Origin: Reyranella sp.
GTDB taxonomy: Bacteria > Pseudomonadota > Alphaproteobacteria > Reyranellales > Reyranellaceae
Length of the DNA: 45,845 nt
Direction: 5' to 3'
NCBI RefSeq assembly: GCF_004296935.1
Contig: NZ_SCVH01000103.1
Span: forward strand, 1 to 45,845
Shown here: positions 20,944 to 30,709 of the stretch, in pieces
Position numbering within the stretch: position 1 is the first letter of the stretch
Layout: the number at the start of each line of letters is the position of its first letter
Position numbers and translations under genes: made by a program
Notes under the pieces: generated by a model
Told to the model about the DNA's origin: nothing
Databases searched by the model: none
What the model saw: the letters and a program-made list of their open reading frames with translations, nothing else

Positions 20944-22041
20944 TCAATCTACATGGGATGCGGCACGCCCGCCGCAAGCGAAAAATTCAGCCGGAACGAG
21001 GGGCTGGCCTCCGTTCCTGCCATTTTCGGGCCACACAATCCAGCGCAGCCGGCGGCTTCCGGGGACCTGCCGGAGCGTCAGACGGCACGCCGACAGCGTG
21101 AAATCCTGACCTTTGCCCGATTTGCCGCGGAGAACGGGGGCTGCCAGACGGCGGGCCGCCCGCTCCGTCCTGTCGCGGCGCGGCGCATGATCGCGGCCGC
21201 CGACGGCCAGAACGACCCGGCTCAGCAGCCGCGCCTGCAGTTGGGTGCCCAGCCGGCAGAATCCGGTCCGGTCGATGACGGCAGCGCCCACCTGATCGAA
21301 CTCCAGCGTTTCGACCGCCGCCTGGGCCAGACGTCGTTCGCCTGCCGCGCGGATGCCGCCCTCGCCGGCCGGCGTAGTGTCCGCCGTTGAAGCAGCCGCG
21401 CGCAGGCGCGCCCGCTCGAAGCGGAGGTCCACATTCGACGGATCGTCAATCCACGGCACGCCGCGTGCCAGGAGGGTCGCGGTCAACCGCGCCCGCGGCA
21501 CCGAAAGCAACGGCCGCAGCAGGCGCACGTGTGGCCGTTCGACCAGCGCGGCCATGCCGGCCAGGCCGTCGAGGCCGCTGCCGCGCGCGGCACGCATCGT
21601 CACCGTCTCGGACTGGTCATCGGCATGGTGGGCCAGCAGGAGATGCAGGATGCCCTGCCGCCGGCATTCGTCGGACAACAGGCGATAGCGTTCGGTCCGT
21701 GCGGCCGCCTGCAGGCCGCTTTGCGGCTTCGGTCCAGACCAGCGAAGGACACGGGCCTCGATACCTAGTCGATGCAACAGGTCGCGCGTGCCGGCCGCTT
21801 CCTGTGCCGATGCGGCGCGCAGGCCGTGATCGACGATCAGAGCCATGAGCCGCCCTCCCCGCGCCGTCGCCCAATCCCGCGCCAGCAATGTCAGCGCGAG
21901 CGAATCGCGACCTCCCGACACGGCCACGGCGACGACGGGACCGCTCTCGAATGGCTCGAACGGCGCCATCAGGTGTGCGAACGCACCAGGGCTGACTGGT
22001 TGGACGTCAGCCGGCTGCGCGTCCGCCGGCGTCAACCGCAA
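20944..22041 (-). CDS. tilS: tRNA(Ile)-lysidine synthase
   Basis: 365 residues. It attaches lysine to C34 of tRNA-Ile2(CAU), so the tRNA reads AUA. The PP-loop ATP pyrophosphatase motif is SGGRDS at about residues 42-47 (the consensus has any residue at the fourth place). Further family text: [45 protein letters not shown] and [11 protein letters not shown]. The C-terminal half is shorter and more variable than in the E. coli enzyme, common outside gammaproteobacteria. Its start overlaps the end of cpoB by ten bases, and ftsH follows 26 bases later. The cpoB-tilS-ftsH order is a usual alphaproteobacterial arrangement. Confidence 0.93.
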   Translation of the reverse strand: MRLTPADAQPADVQPVSPGAFAHLMAPFEPFESGPVVAVAVSGGRDSLALTLLARDWATARGGRLMALIVDHGLRAASAQEAAGTRDLLHRLGIEARVLRWSGPKPQSGLQAAARTERYRLLSDECRRQGILHLLLAHHADDQSETVTMRAARGSGLDGLAGMAALVERPHVRLLRPLLSVPRARLTATLLARGVPWIDDPSNVDLRFERARLRAAASTADTTPAGEGGIRAAGERRLAQAAVETLEFDQVGAAVIDRTGFCRLGTQLQARLLSRVVLAVGGRDHAPRRDRTERAARRLAAPVLRGKSGKGQDFTLSACRLTLRQVPGSRRLRWIVWPENGRNGGQPLVPAEFFACGGRAASHVD

Positions 22042-22736
22042 CCGTTCTTCTGGCGCTCCTGCACGATCCGCCGCTTCTGCAAATCGGTGGCGCGCGGATA
22101 ATCCTGCGCGAAGCGCGCGAAGATCGCGCAGGCATCGGGCTTGCGGCCAAGGTTCGCCAGCGTGACGCCGAGCTTCAGGAGATTGTCGGGCCCCTTCGGG
22201 CTCGTCTTGTAGGCCTTGTAGCCCTCGGCAAAGGCCGTCATCGCGTTCTGGTAATCGCGGCGCGCATAGTAGGTTTCACCCAGCCAATACTGGGCATTGC
22301 CAGCCAGCGCATGTTGCGGATTGCGCTGCACGAAAGTCCGGAACCCCTTCTCGGCGCCGGCATAGTCGCCATCCTGCAACTTCTTGAAGGCATCGTTGTA
22401 GACTTGGTCGGCGGCACCTGCGGCCGCTGCGGCCTGCGGTGCCGCGGCGGCAGTCGGCGGTGCAGTCGGGCGCGCACCAGGCGCACCGCCCGGGCGGCCA
22501 CCGCCCTTTTCGACCTGCTCCAGGCGGAACTCGTAGTCCGCCTGCATCTTTTCCATCTGCTGCTGGAGTTGCTGGTTGCGATACTGCAATTGCTCGATCT
22601 GCCCGGTGAGGAGCGAAATCGCCTGCTGCAACTGATTAAGCCGGTCCTCGACATAGACGGGGTCACCCCGTTGAGCGACCGCTGCGGTCGGCAGCGCCAG
22701 GGCGACGAGGATCAGGAGCCGTAAGGGCATCTTCAT
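22032..22736 (-). CDS. cpoB: Tol-Pal system protein CpoB (YbgF)
   Basis: 234 residues from the ATG at 22736. The signal peptide is MKMPLRLLILVALALPTAAVAQ. A coiled-coil segment follows (residues about 30-75, glutamine-rich: QLQQAISLL, LQYRNQQLQQQMEKMQ), giving trimerisation, then an Ala/Pro linker and a TPR domain from about residue 115 (VYNDAFKKLQDGDYAGAEKGF; AGNAQYWLGETYYARRDYQ). CpoB coordinates peptidoglycan synthesis with outer-membrane constriction by acting on TolA and PBP1B in known systems. Its position next to pal fits, but a terminator separates the two genes. Confidence 0.93.
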   Translation of the reverse strand: MKMPLRLLILVALALPTAAVAQRGDPVYVEDRLNQLQQAISLLTGQIEQLQYRNQQLQQQMEKMQADYEFRLEQVEKGGGRPGGAPGARPTAPPTAAAAPQAAAAAGAADQVYNDAFKKLQDGDYAGAEKGFRTFVQRNPQHALAGNAQYWLGETYYARRDYQNAMTAFAEGYKAYKTSPKGPDNLLKLGVTLANLGRKPDACAIFARFAQDYPRATDLQKRRIVQERQKNGCG

Positions 22737-22794
22737 GGCAGGCGATTGTTTCAATTCAAACGCGGCCATTTTCAGGCATGGCCGCCCGGCCTCC

Positions 22795-22827
22795 AAACGA
22801 AAACGCCGGCCGAAGGGCGGCCGGCGC
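22795..22827 (-). terminator. Rho-independent terminator after pal
   Basis: Read on the minus strand, stem CGCCGGCC (22826-22819), a 7-base loop and GGCCGGCG (22811-22804) are followed by TTTTCGTTT. It lies 38 bases beyond the pal stop and about 60 bases before the cpoB start, so it should end or attenuate the tol-pal transcript. Confidence 0.82.
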
Positions 22828-22864
22828 TCGAAACTGTTCCAGGGTCACCTGCAGCCGTGGTGCC

Positions 22865-23320
22865 CTACTGCAGCGCGGTCACGGCACGACGGTTGCGCGC
22901 CCACGCCGCCTCGTCGGAACCGACGGGATCCGGACGTTCCTTGCCGAAGCTGATCGTCTTGATCCGCGCCGCCGGGATGCCTTGTGCAATGAGATACTGG
23001 CGGGCCGCGTTGGCGCGACGCTCGCCCAGCGCCAGATTGTACTCGCGCGTGCCGCGCTCGTCACAATGGCCTTCAACTGTGAGCTGGTAGTTGGTGTATT
23101 TCTTCAGCCATTCGGCCTGTTTGCCGAGCGTCGCACGTCCGTCTTCACGGATGGTCGACTGGTCGGTGTCGAAGAAAACCCGATCTCCGACGTTCTGGCG
23201 GAAGTCGGCAACCGATCCGGGTGTCACGGTCGTGGTTGCCGGCGCAGCCGCCTGTTCGCTACTGCAGGCCGCGATAAGGAACATCGCGGCGATGGCCGTC
23301 AAAGCTTTGATCATGCGCAT
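22865..23320 (-). CDS. pal: Peptidoglycan-associated lipoprotein Pal
   Basis: 151 residues from the ATG at 23320, six bases after GGAG. The lipoprotein signal ends in FLIAAC, so Cys19 would be lipidated and the protein anchored in the outer membrane. A short Ala/Thr linker leads to an OmpA-like domain (about 50-150) with VFFDTDQSTIREDGRATL, the peptidoglycan-binding VEGHCDERGTREYNLALGERRA and the conserved SFGKERP. It binds the peptidoglycan peptide and TolB. It is the last gene of the tolQRAB-pal unit. Confidence 0.96.
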   Translation of the reverse strand: MRMIKALTAIAAMFLIAACSSEQAAAPATTTVTPGSVADFRQNVGDRVFFDTDQSTIREDGRATLGKQAEWLKKYTNYQLTVEGHCDERGTREYNLALGERRANAARQYLIAQGIPAARIKTISFGKERPDPVGSDEAAWARNRRAVTALQ

Positions 23321-23394
23321 TTTCCATCCACTCCCTGACAACATCGACCCGGGCGCAGGGTACGCTCGGGTCGACAAGAAAAGAATATCCTCAG

Positions 23395-24714
23395 CTACTG
23401 TGGAATCAAGGGCGACCAGGCCGGATCAGATGCATCCGTCGGCGTCGGCACCTGGCGCTCGAAGCGCCCCGTGATGTCGATCTGGTGCAGCGTGACCGAA
23501 CCGGCACGCCCGCCTGAATTCGGCTGCTGACGGAAGAACATCAGCACGCGGCCGTTCGGCGCCCAGGTCGGGCCCTCGACGAGGAATCCGCTCGCCAGCA
23601 TGCGCTCGCCGCTGCCGTCGGCCCGCATCACGCCGATGCCGAAGCTGCCGGCGGATATCTTGGTGAAGGCGATGAAGTCGCCGCGCGGCGACCACACCGG
23701 CGTTGCATAGCGTCCTTCGCCGAAACTGATGCGGCGATCGCCGCCGCCGCTCGCGCTCATCACGTAGAGCTGCTGCGTGCCGCCGCGATCGGAGTTGAAC
23801 ACGATCTGCGTGCCGTCGTTGGAATAGCAGGGCGAGGTGTCGATCGCCGGCGAATTTGTGAGCCGTTGCAGCGCCCGCCCGCGCACGTCCATCTGGTAGA
23901 TGTCGCTGTTGCCGTCGGCCGAAATGCTCATCACCACTTTCGTGCCGTCGGGCGAGAAGCGCGGCGCGAAGCTCATGCCCGGGAAGTTGCCGAGCAGCTC
24001 GCGTCGGCCACTGTCAACGTTCTGCAGGTAGACACGCGGCTGCTCGTTCCTCTCGCCATACGCCATGTAGACGATTTCCTGGAGCGTCGGCGAGAAGCGC
24101 GGCGTAAGGGCGATGGAGCGGCCATCAGTGATGTAGCGGTTGTTGAATCCATCCTGGTCCATGATGGCGATGCGCTTGACGCGGGCGCCGAGCGGTCCGG
24201 TCTCGGAGACGTAGGCCACGCGCGTGTCGAAGTAGCCCTCCTCGCCGGTCACGCGCTTGTAGATGGCGTCGGCGATGATATGCGCGAGACGCCGCCAGTT
24301 GTTGGGCTGGCTGGTGAAGGAGAGGCCCGTCGCCTGCTGGCCGACGACGACGTCCCACAGCCGGAAATCGACCTTGATGTTGCCGCCCGCCGTCGTGACC
24401 TGGCCGACGACGACGCCGGCCGCACCGATCTGGCGCCATTCGGGAAAACGTGGCGGCTGATTTGGATCGATATTCTGCTGGATGAATGTGCTGGGCGCGA
24501 TCGACCTGAACAGACCGGAGTTCTGCAGATCGTTGCGGACCACGCCGGCGATATCCGCGCCGACCTTGTCGCCCTTGAAGTCGACGATCGCGATCGGCAC
24601 CGGCTCGAAGCTGGGCTTGGTCATGTCGATGGTGAGCTGTGCGGCGGCAGGCGCCGCCGTGCCGGCAGCCAGCGCAACACCACCCAGGATCGTCTGGCGT
24701 CGGGGGAGCATCAT
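23395..24714 (-). CDS. tolB: Tol-Pal system protein TolB
   Basis: 439 residues from the ATG at 24714, which has GAGG at 6-7 bases; in-frame ATGs at 24732 and 24759 are alternatives. The signal region MMLPRRQTILGGVALAAG, ending APAAAQ, carries twin arginines. The N-terminal domain (KPSFEPVPIAIVDFKGD, then NDLQNSGLFRSI) precedes a six-blade beta-propeller with repeated patterns such as SFAPRFSPDGTKVVMSISA, DTSPCYSNDGTQIVFNSDR and TPVWSPRGDFIAFTK. The periplasmic protein shuttles between Pal and TolA during outer-membrane constriction. It lies between tolA and pal as expected. Confidence 0.95.
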   Translation of the reverse strand: MMLPRRQTILGGVALAAGTAAPAAAQLTIDMTKPSFEPVPIAIVDFKGDKVGADIAGVVRNDLQNSGLFRSIAPSTFIQQNIDPNQPPRFPEWRQIGAAGVVVGQVTTAGGNIKVDFRLWDVVVGQQATGLSFTSQPNNWRRLAHIIADAIYKRVTGEEGYFDTRVAYVSETGPLGARVKRIAIMDQDGFNNRYITDGRSIALTPRFSPTLQEIVYMAYGERNEQPRVYLQNVDSGRRELLGNFPGMSFAPRFSPDGTKVVMSISADGNSDIYQMDVRGRALQRLTNSPAIDTSPCYSNDGTQIVFNSDRGGTQQLYVMSASGGGDRRISFGEGRYATPVWSPRGDFIAFTKISAGSFGIGVMRADGSGERMLASGFLVEGPTWAPNGRVLMFFRQQPNSGGRAGSVTLHQIDITGRFERQVPTPTDASDPAWSPLIPQ

Positions 24715-24762
24715 GTCGAACCTCGTATTCATGAGCACATTGCCTCTATAGCGCGACATCCA

Positions 24763-25734
24763 TCAGTAGTCGCGTGGATCGAAATTGAAAGTGATCGTGC
24801 GCCAGTTGTTGAACTTCTCCGACGAGAGCGGCCACGGCTGGCAACGCGGATTCATGATCGCACGATGAGCGGCGTCGGCGGCGGCGCGATAGGTCGGATC
24901 ATTGTTGTAGCGCCCAGGCTCCTTGAGATCGGCTTTCACCGGCGTACCGTCCTGATTCATCTGCACGACCAGGGTCACGATCAGCCCGGCCTGATCCTTC
25001 ACGCCGGCGGGAAAATTCCAGCACGGCCGGATCTTGCTCCGCACACCTTCGATCTCGCTCGCCGTCACCACGGCGGCAAGGTTGGGCGCCGCCGGCGCCT
25101 GGCGCGTGACCTGCTGCACCGGCTTGGGCTGCTGCTCCGGAGTCTGGACCTTCTGCGGCGACTGCTTGTTCTTCAGGATGTCGTCGAGAATCGCATCGGC
25201 CCGGTCCTGCTTGGGCGGCTGCGGCTTGGGCGGCGGCGGCTTCGGCGGCTCGGGCTTCTTTGCCTCGGGCGCAGGCTTGGGCGGTTCCGGCGGCTTCTCG
25301 GCCTTGGGCGGCTCCGGCTCCTTCGGCTTCAGCGCCACGAGATCCTCGACCGGCTTGGCCGGCTCGGGCTTGGGCTTCTCCGCGGGGGTCGGCGGCGGCG
25401 GCTTGGCCTCGGCGACCTCGGGCTTCGGCGGCGGCGGTGCCGGCGGCGGGTCGGCGGTCTTGGGCGGCGGCGCCTTGGTCGTTTCCTGCGCGATCGGCAC
25501 GTCCTTGGGCTGCGGCGGCGGATTGCCGACGGTGGGCGCCGCAGCCTTCTTGTCGATCGCCTCGAATTCGACCATCACCGGTTCGGGCTCGATCGGCGGC
25601 GTCCGGCCGAAGAAATCGAGGTTCAGGACCGCCGCCGCCAGAACGAAGACGTGCACCATCGCCGACACGATCGCCGGTGTGCGCATCTCGATGCTGGTGG
25701 GAGAACGTCCGACCATCGATTGCTTCGCCTCCAA
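24763..25734 (-). CDS. tolA: Cell envelope integrity protein TolA
   Basis: 323 residues. A single N-terminal membrane anchor (AIVSAMVHVFVLAAAVLNLDF, about 21-41) is followed by a long proline-, lysine- and glutamate-rich periplasmic stretch (about 50-210, runs such as PPKPEVAEAKPPPPT) in place of the Ala-rich helix known in E. coli, and a globular C-terminal TolA domain from about 225 (EIEGVRSKIRPCWNFPAG; VVQMNQDGTPVKADL; AADAAHRAIMNPRCQPW). It transmits energy from TolQR to TolB and Pal. It is four bases downstream of tolR. The Pro-rich linker is usual for alphaproteobacterial TolA. Confidence 0.94.
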   Translation of the reverse strand: MEAKQSMVGRSPTSIEMRTPAIVSAMVHVFVLAAAVLNLDFFGRTPPIEPEPVMVEFEAIDKKAAAPTVGNPPPQPKDVPIAQETTKAPPPKTADPPPAPPPPKPEVAEAKPPPPTPAEKPKPEPAKPVEDLVALKPKEPEPPKAEKPPEPPKPAPEAKKPEPPKPPPPKPQPPKQDRADAILDDILKNKQSPQKVQTPEQQPKPVQQVTRQAPAAPNLAAVVTASEIEGVRSKIRPCWNFPAGVKDQAGLIVTLVVQMNQDGTPVKADLKEPGRYNNDPTYRAAADAAHRAIMNPRCQPWPLSSEKFNNWRTITFNFDPRDY

Positions 25735-25738
25735 CTTT

Positions 25739-26256
25739 CTACCGGCGCGGCGCAGGCTGTGGCGCGCGCGGTGCCGGGGCCGGCGTCACCGTGCCACCCC
25801 CCTTGCCGAGCTGCTGCGCCTGCTCGCCCAGAAGGCCGAGCTGGCGGAAGCCGCTGTCGATCACCACGCCCATGACCTCCATCATCTTTCCATAGTCCAC
25901 GGCTTTGTCGCCGCGCATGAACACGCGCTGGTCGGGCTTCTCCTCGTGAACCGCCTTCAGTTTGGCGGCCAACCCGGCGATGTCGTACGGCGTTTCACCC
26001 AGGAACACCTCGCCCTTCGAGTTGACCGATACGACCAAAGGCTCGTCCTTGCCGCCGACCTGCTGGGCGCTCGTCTTCGGCAAATCCACGGGCACGCCGA
26101 CCTGCAGCAGCGGCGCGGTGATCATGAAGATGACCAGCAGCACCAGCATGACATCGACCATCGGCGTCACGTTGATGTCGGCGATCGGACTGAAATTCTG
26201 CCGCCGCCGGAACCGGCTGCCGCCGCCTCCGCCGCCGCTGGGAATGATGGCTGCCA

Positions 26257-26257
<1 letters not shown>
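25739..26257 (-). CDS. tolR: Tol-Pal system protein TolR
   Basis: 172 residues, ExbD/TolR family. A glycine-rich cytoplasmic start precedes SPIADINVTPMVDVMLVLLVIFMI, in which the membrane aspartate (the D of MVDVML, about residue 35) is the proton-conducting residue. The periplasmic domain contains VDLPKTSAQQVG and VFMRGDKAVDYGKMMEVMGV. The C-terminal tail is Pro/Ala-rich (TVTPAPAPRAPQPAPRR), longer than in E. coli. The start codon shares one base with the tolQ stop (TGATG), so the two are translationally coupled. Confidence 0.95.
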
Positions 26258-26991
<734 letters not shown>

Positions 26992-27018
26992 TTTAGATTC
27001 TCCGTTGGTTCAAGAGGG

Positions 27019-27486
27019 TTATATCCGAATATGGCGTGAGCGGGGCGAGCCGCTCACCACGACCTGGGCCAAGGCAGTCCGCACGTGCGGCGGCAATCGG
27101 ACCGGCCGGCCGGCCGCGCCCATGCAGGCGACGGTCAGCTCGGCGCGGACCAGGGTTTCTTCACCACGGCGAGCCTGCTGGAGCATATCCAGCGAGGCAC
27201 CGCGCAATTCACCACAGCTGGTGACGATCTCGATCGACTCGTCCAGCCGGGCGGGCTTCAGATAGTCGATGGCGCAGCGGCGGACGACCCAACTCACGTC
27301 GCGCGCCTCGCGCAAGGCGCTGTGCTCGTGGCCGAGCAGCCGGAGCAATTCGGTGCGGCCACGTTCGAGGAAGCGCAGCCAGTTGGCATAGTAGACGATG
27401 CCGGCCGCATCGGTGTCCTCGTAATAGACCCGGAGCGGCAGCACATGGGCGCCGTCGGCGATGCGGCCCGAGGTGGGCGCTGTCAC
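27019..27486 (-). CDS. ybgC: Tol-Pal-associated acyl-CoA thioesterase YbgC
   Basis: 155 residues from a GTG at 27486 whose GTGA overlaps the ruvB stop; GGAGGAGG lies just upstream and decides the start. The hotdog-fold 4-hydroxybenzoyl-CoA thioesterase signature is [20 protein letters not shown], with the catalytic aspartate in the EDTDA segment. Further family text: [31 protein letters not shown]. YbgC hydrolyses acyl-CoA thioesters and is associated with phospholipid-synthesis enzymes in known bacteria. It is between ruvB and tolQ as in most proteobacteria. Confidence 0.94.
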   Translation of the reverse strand: MTAPTSGRIADGAHVLPLRVYYEDTDAAGIVYYANWLRFLERGRTELLRLLGHEHSALREARDVSWVVRRCAIDYLKPARLDESIEIVTSCGELRGASLDMLQQARRGEETLVRAELTVACMGAAGRPVRLPPHVRTALAQVVVSGSPRSRHIRI

Positions 27487-28541
27487 GCCTCCTCCGCCGA
27501 GCTGCCCGTCGCCAGCAGGTCGAGCTGCTGCTTCTGGTCCTTGGGCACTGCCAGGCCGAGATGGCGGTAACCACCCTCGGACAACAGTCGCCCGCGTGGC
27601 GTGCGCATCAGCAGCCCGAGTTGCATCAGGTAGGGTTCGATCACGTCCTCGATCACGTCGCGCTGCTCGGACAGGGCGGCCGCCAGGGTCTCCGCGCCAA
27701 CCGGTCCGCCGCCGTAGTTCTCGGCGATGCAGCCAAGGTAGCGGCGGTCCATGGCGTCGAGGCCGCGTCCATCGACCTCGAGCCGGACCAGCGCGTCGTC
27801 GGCCACTGCCGCATTGACCACGGCATGACCGGCAACCGACGCGAAGTCTCGAACACGGCGCAGCAGGCGGTTGGCCACCCGCGGCGTGCCGCGCGAACGC
27901 TTGGCGATCTCCGCTCCGCCGTCTTTGGACATCGACATCTTCAGCACGCGCGCCGCGCGCTGCACGATGGTCTCCAATTCGGCCGGCTCGTAGAACACCA
28001 TGCGCAGCGGGATGCCGAACCGCTCGCGCAGCGGGCGGGTCATCAGGCCGGAGCGCGTCGTCGCGCCGACCAGTGTGAACGGGGGCAGTTCGATGCGGAC
28101 CGAGCGGGCGGCCGGCCCCTCGCCGATCATCAGGTCGAGCTGAAAATCCTCCATCGCGGGATAGAGCACTTCCTCGATCGCCGGATTGAGGCGGTGAATC
28201 TCGTCGATGAAGAGGACATCGTGCGGCTGCAGGTTGGTCAGCTGCGCCGCGAGGTCTCCCGCCTTCTGGATCACCGGCCCCGACGTGGCGCGGAAACCTG
28301 CCCCCATCTCGCGGGCGACGATCTGCGCCAGCGTCGTCTTGCCGAGCCCGGGAGGGCCGTGGAACAGCACGTGGTCGAGCGCCTCGCCCCGCGCCTTGGC
28401 CGCGGCGATGAAGATCTTGAGGTTCTCGCGGACCTGCTTCTGGCCGATGAAATCGTCGAGGGTCTGCGGCCGCAGCGCGAGCTCGGCGGCGTCCTCTTCC
28501 GCCCGCTTGGGCGCGACCAGCCGATCGGTCGTGGCGTTCAT
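27483..28541 (-). CDS. ruvB: Holliday junction branch-migration helicase RuvB
   Basis: 352 residues, full length. The AAA+ ATPase has Walker A GPPGLGKT (62-69), Walker [10 protein letters not shown] (about 115-123), the sensor region [18 protein letters not shown] with the arginine finger, and a winged-helix DNA-binding C-terminus ([15 protein letters not shown]). It drives branch migration with RuvA. Its start overlaps the ruvA stop by four bases and its end overlaps ybgC by four, an unbroken coupled series. Confidence 0.97.
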   Translation of the reverse strand: MNATTDRLVAPKRAEEDAAELALRPQTLDDFIGQKQVRENLKIFIAAAKARGEALDHVLFHGPPGLGKTTLAQIVAREMGAGFRATSGPVIQKAGDLAAQLTNLQPHDVLFIDEIHRLNPAIEEVLYPAMEDFQLDLMIGEGPAARSVRIELPPFTLVGATTRSGLMTRPLRERFGIPLRMVFYEPAELETIVQRAARVLKMSMSKDGGAEIAKRSRGTPRVANRLLRRVRDFASVAGHAVVNAAVADDALVRLEVDGRGLDAMDRRYLGCIAENYGGGPVGAETLAAALSEQRDVIEDVIEPYLMQLGLLMRTPRGRLLSEGGYRHLGLAVPKDQKQQLDLLATGSSAEEA

Positions 28542-29149
28542 CGCGCCAACTCCTGCAGACCGGCACGAATCACGGCATCGAGCCTGGCATCAGCACCCAG
28601 CCGCTGGGTCACGCGCGCCACCGCACCGAAAGCCTCGACCCGGCGATATCCGAGATTGACCAGAGCCGAGACGGCATCCTCGTTGAGCGAGCCGGCAGGC
28701 GCCGACGCCGCGGTCTCGGCTGCGTTCGACGCAGGCGAGGCGATGCCGAACGCGGCCGCCTTGTCCTTGAGCTCGGTGGCGAGACGCGCCGCGAGCTTCG
28801 GCCCGACGCCGGCCGGACGGCTCAGCGTCGCACGGTCCTGGGCGGCAATCGCGCGCGCGATCTCGTCCGGCGACAGCGTCGAGAGGATCGACAGCGCCAC
28901 GCGCGCCCCCACGCCCTGGACCGTCGTCAGAATGCGGAACCAGTCGCGTTCGGCGGTCTCCAGGAAGCCGTAGAGCGCGATGGCATCCTCGCGCACGATG
29001 GTCTCGACCAGCACCGTCGCCGGTTCGCCGACCACGAGGTTTCGCAAGGTCCGGGCCGACGCCGAGACGAGGTAGCCGACGCCGCCGACATCGACGATCG
29101 CGCTGTCGGTGTCGACGGCATCCACCACGCCCTTCAGCTTGGCGATCAC
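28538..29149 (-). CDS. ruvA: Holliday junction DNA-binding protein RuvA
   Basis: 203 residues. Domain I is an OB-fold ([23 protein letters not shown], then [15 protein letters not shown]), domain II has helix-hairpin-helix motifs ([16 protein letters not shown] and [20 protein letters not shown]), and domain III ([19 protein letters not shown]) is the RuvB-contacting UBA-like part. The linker between II and III is short. It forms tetramers on four-way junctions. Four-base overlaps with ruvC and ruvB. Confidence 0.96.
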   Translation of the reverse strand: MIAKLKGVVDAVDTDSAIVDVGGVGYLVSASARTLRNLVVGEPATVLVETIVREDAIALYGFLETAERDWFRILTTVQGVGARVALSILSTLSPDEIARAIAAQDRATLSRPAGVGPKLAARLATELKDKAAAFGIASPASNAAETAASAPAGSLNEDAVSALVNLGYRRVEAFGAVARVTQRLGADARLDAVIRAGLQELAR

Positions 29150-29637
29150 AGCGCCGCCTCGATGCGTTTGGCCGTAGCCCGATGATGGGCATGGCAGATG
29201 GCGACGGCGAGCGCGTCGGCGGCATCGGCGGTGGCCTCGACGCCGGGCAACAGGCGGCCGACCATCATGGCGATCTGGTGCTTGTCGGCATGGCCCGCGC
29301 CGGTCACGGATTTCTTCACGAGGTTGGCGGCATATTCGTAGACCGGCAGGCCAGCCTGCGCCGGCGCCAGCATCACCACGCCGCGTGCCTGGCCGAGTTT
29401 CAGGGTCGAGCCGGGATTCGCGTTCACGAATGTCTCCTCGACCGCCGCCTCGAGCGGCCGGTGTGCCGCCACGATGCCTGCCACGCCATCGAACAGCTCC
29501 CGCAGCCGTTCGGCCAGGGTTCCCGCGGTCGCCACCTTGACGACGCCGTGGGCGACATGACGCAGGCGGTTGCCGTCGACGTCGATCACGCCCCAGCCGG
29601 TCAACCGCAGACCGGGATCGAGGCCGATCAATCTCAT
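29146..29637 (-). CDS. ruvC: Holliday junction resolvase RuvC
   Basis: 163 residues. The acidic catalytic quartet is intact: Asp7 in [15 protein letters not shown], Glu67 in AAVEETF, and Asp138 and Asp141 in [14 protein letters not shown], matching the positions known from E. coli. The conserved [15 protein letters not shown] and the Lys-rich [14 protein letters not shown] are also present. It cuts Holliday junctions with RuvAB. The gene follows yebC by 11 bases and overlaps ruvA by four. Confidence 0.97.
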   Translation of the reverse strand: MRLIGLDPGLRLTGWGVIDVDGNRLRHVAHGVVKVATAGTLAERLRELFDGVAGIVAAHRPLEAAVEETFVNANPGSTLKLGQARGVVMLAPAQAGLPVYEYAANLVKKSVTGAGHADKHQIAMMVGRLLPGVEATADAADALAVAICHAHHRATAKRIEAAL

Positions 29638-29648
29638 GGGGTCACGCT

Positions 29649-30407
29649 TCAGGCCGCGAACTTCGCCAGGGCATCGTCCGACGCCTCGAAATTGGCGTAG
29701 ACGTTCTGAACGTCGTCGTTGTCCTCGAGGGCCGCGATCAGGGTGAACAGCGTCTGGACGCTATCGCCCTCGACCGGCGTCGTGGTCTTGGGCCGCCAGG
29801 TCAGCTTCGCAGCCGACGGCTGTCCGAGCGATTTCTCGAGCGCCTCGCGCACCGCGTTGAAACTGTCCTGGGCGCAATAGATCTCATGCACTCCCTCCGG
29901 CCCCTCGCCGCTCACGACGTCATCGGCGCCGGCGTCGATCGCCTTCTCCAGGACGTCGTCGGGGCTGCCGGCGGACAGCGGAAACCGGAACTCGCCCAGG
30001 CGATCGAACATGAACGACACGCTGTTGGATTCACCCAGGTTGCCGCCGTACTTGCTGAAGCTCGACCGGACCTCGCCCGCGGTGCGGTTGCGGTTGTTGG
30101 TCAGCGCCTCGACGATCAGCGCCACGCCACCCGGCCCGTAGCCCTCGTACCGGACCTCGTCATAATTGGCGTCCGCGTCCGAGCCCGAGCCGCGCTTGAT
30201 GGCGCGATCGATCGTGTCGCGGGTCATGTTGGCGTCGCGGGCCGCGATTACCGCCGCGCGCAGGCGCGGGTTGGCGTTGGGATCGGCCGCACCGAGGCGC
30301 GCCGCCGTGGTGATTTCACGGATAATTTTGGTAAAGATCTTCGCCCGCTGGGCGTCCTGACGCCCTTTGCGGTGCATGATGTTCTTGAATTGGGAATGCC
30401 CCGCCAT
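29649..30407 (-). CDS. yebC: YebC/PmpR family protein
   Basis: 252 residues with the standard start [20 protein letters not shown]. Family text follows through [47 protein letters not shown] and [19 protein letters not shown]. The three-domain protein acts as a transcription regulator in some bacteria; recent work on relatives also links it to translation of proline stretches, which would fit the Pro-rich TolA downstream, though that link is speculation. It is the first gene of the yebC-ruv-ybgC-tol transcript. Confidence 0.95.
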   Translation of the reverse strand: MAGHSQFKNIMHRKGRQDAQRAKIFTKIIREITTAARLGAADPNANPRLRAAVIAARDANMTRDTIDRAIKRGSGSDADANYDEVRYEGYGPGGVALIVEALTNNRNRTAGEVRSSFSKYGGNLGESNSVSFMFDRLGEFRFPLSAGSPDDVLEKAIDAGADDVVSGEGPEGVHEIYCAQDSFNAVREALEKSLGQPSAAKLTWRPKTTTPVEGDSVQTLFTLIAALEDNDDVQNVYANFEASDDALAKFAA

Positions 30408-30442
30408 CGCCCGACAACCAGATTAAGTGACTTGGAGGCTTG

Positions 30443-30471
30443 GCTATACCACTTCTCGTGGGTTTTGGCAG
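30443..30471 (-). promoter_or_regulatory. Candidate promoter of the yebC-ruv-tol unit
   Basis: Read on the minus strand, CTGCCA (30471-30466), a 17-base spacer and TATAGC (30448-30443) each match four of six sigma-70 consensus bases. It lies 36 bases before the yebC start and about 30 bases after a strong terminator, so a fresh promoter is expected here. Confidence 0.5.
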
Positions 30472-30502
30472 GATCGCAGACCGTACAAGCGGCGTTGCGG
30501 AC

Positions 30503-30530
30503 AAAAAAAGGCGGGGGCCGAAGCCCCCGC
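30503..30530 (-). terminator. Rho-independent terminator with TTCG loop
   Basis: On the minus strand GCGGGGGC, TTCG, GCCCCCGC are followed by C and seven T. The perfect 8-bp GC stem, the extra-stable UUCG loop and the T-run make it a very strong terminator, second of two in tandem upstream of yebC. Confidence 0.93.
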
Positions 30531-30531
30531 T

Positions 30532-30559
30532 AAAAAACGTCGGAACCTAGATTCCGACG
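30532..30559 (-). terminator. Rho-independent terminator, first of a tandem pair
   Basis: On the minus strand CGTCGGAA, a 6-base loop, TTCCGACG are followed by six T. It is one base upstream of the second hairpin. Together they end transcription arriving from ymdB or from a small RNA between. Confidence 0.88.
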
Positions 30560-30646
30560 CCCCCTCTAACCTTTGAAGACAGTTCGCCAACGCAGCGAAA
30601 AATCGTTTAACATCAAGAGGATGACTAATTTTCCCCAGGCCGTCAA
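30532..30646 (-). ncRNA. Candidate small RNA ending at the tandem terminator
   Basis: About 150 bases separate the ymdB stop (30710) from the first terminator, far longer than a 3' UTR needs. A TTGACG box lies on the minus strand at 30646-30641, though no convincing -10 follows (CATCCT at 17 bases). No translatable frame with a ribosome site is visible. Transcription into the terminator would give an RNA of roughly 60-100 bases. It could equally be the ymdB 3' UTR. Confidence 0.3.
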
Positions 30647-30709
30647 TCACCGTCTTTTGACACTTCTAATAGCTACGAACGAGGCCTGTGGGATACAAGA
30701 TGCTGCGAC

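Noticed and set aside
27019-28566. A single 515-codon frame suggesting a fused RuvB-YbgC protein
   Set aside because: Its upstream part is out of frame with RuvB and shows shadow composition. YbgC begins at a GTG with a strong ribosome site overlapping the ruvB stop.
30444-30650. Minus-strand 68-codon frame upstream of yebC
   Set aside because: It runs through two strong terminators, has no ribosome site and looks like random coding of the hairpins.
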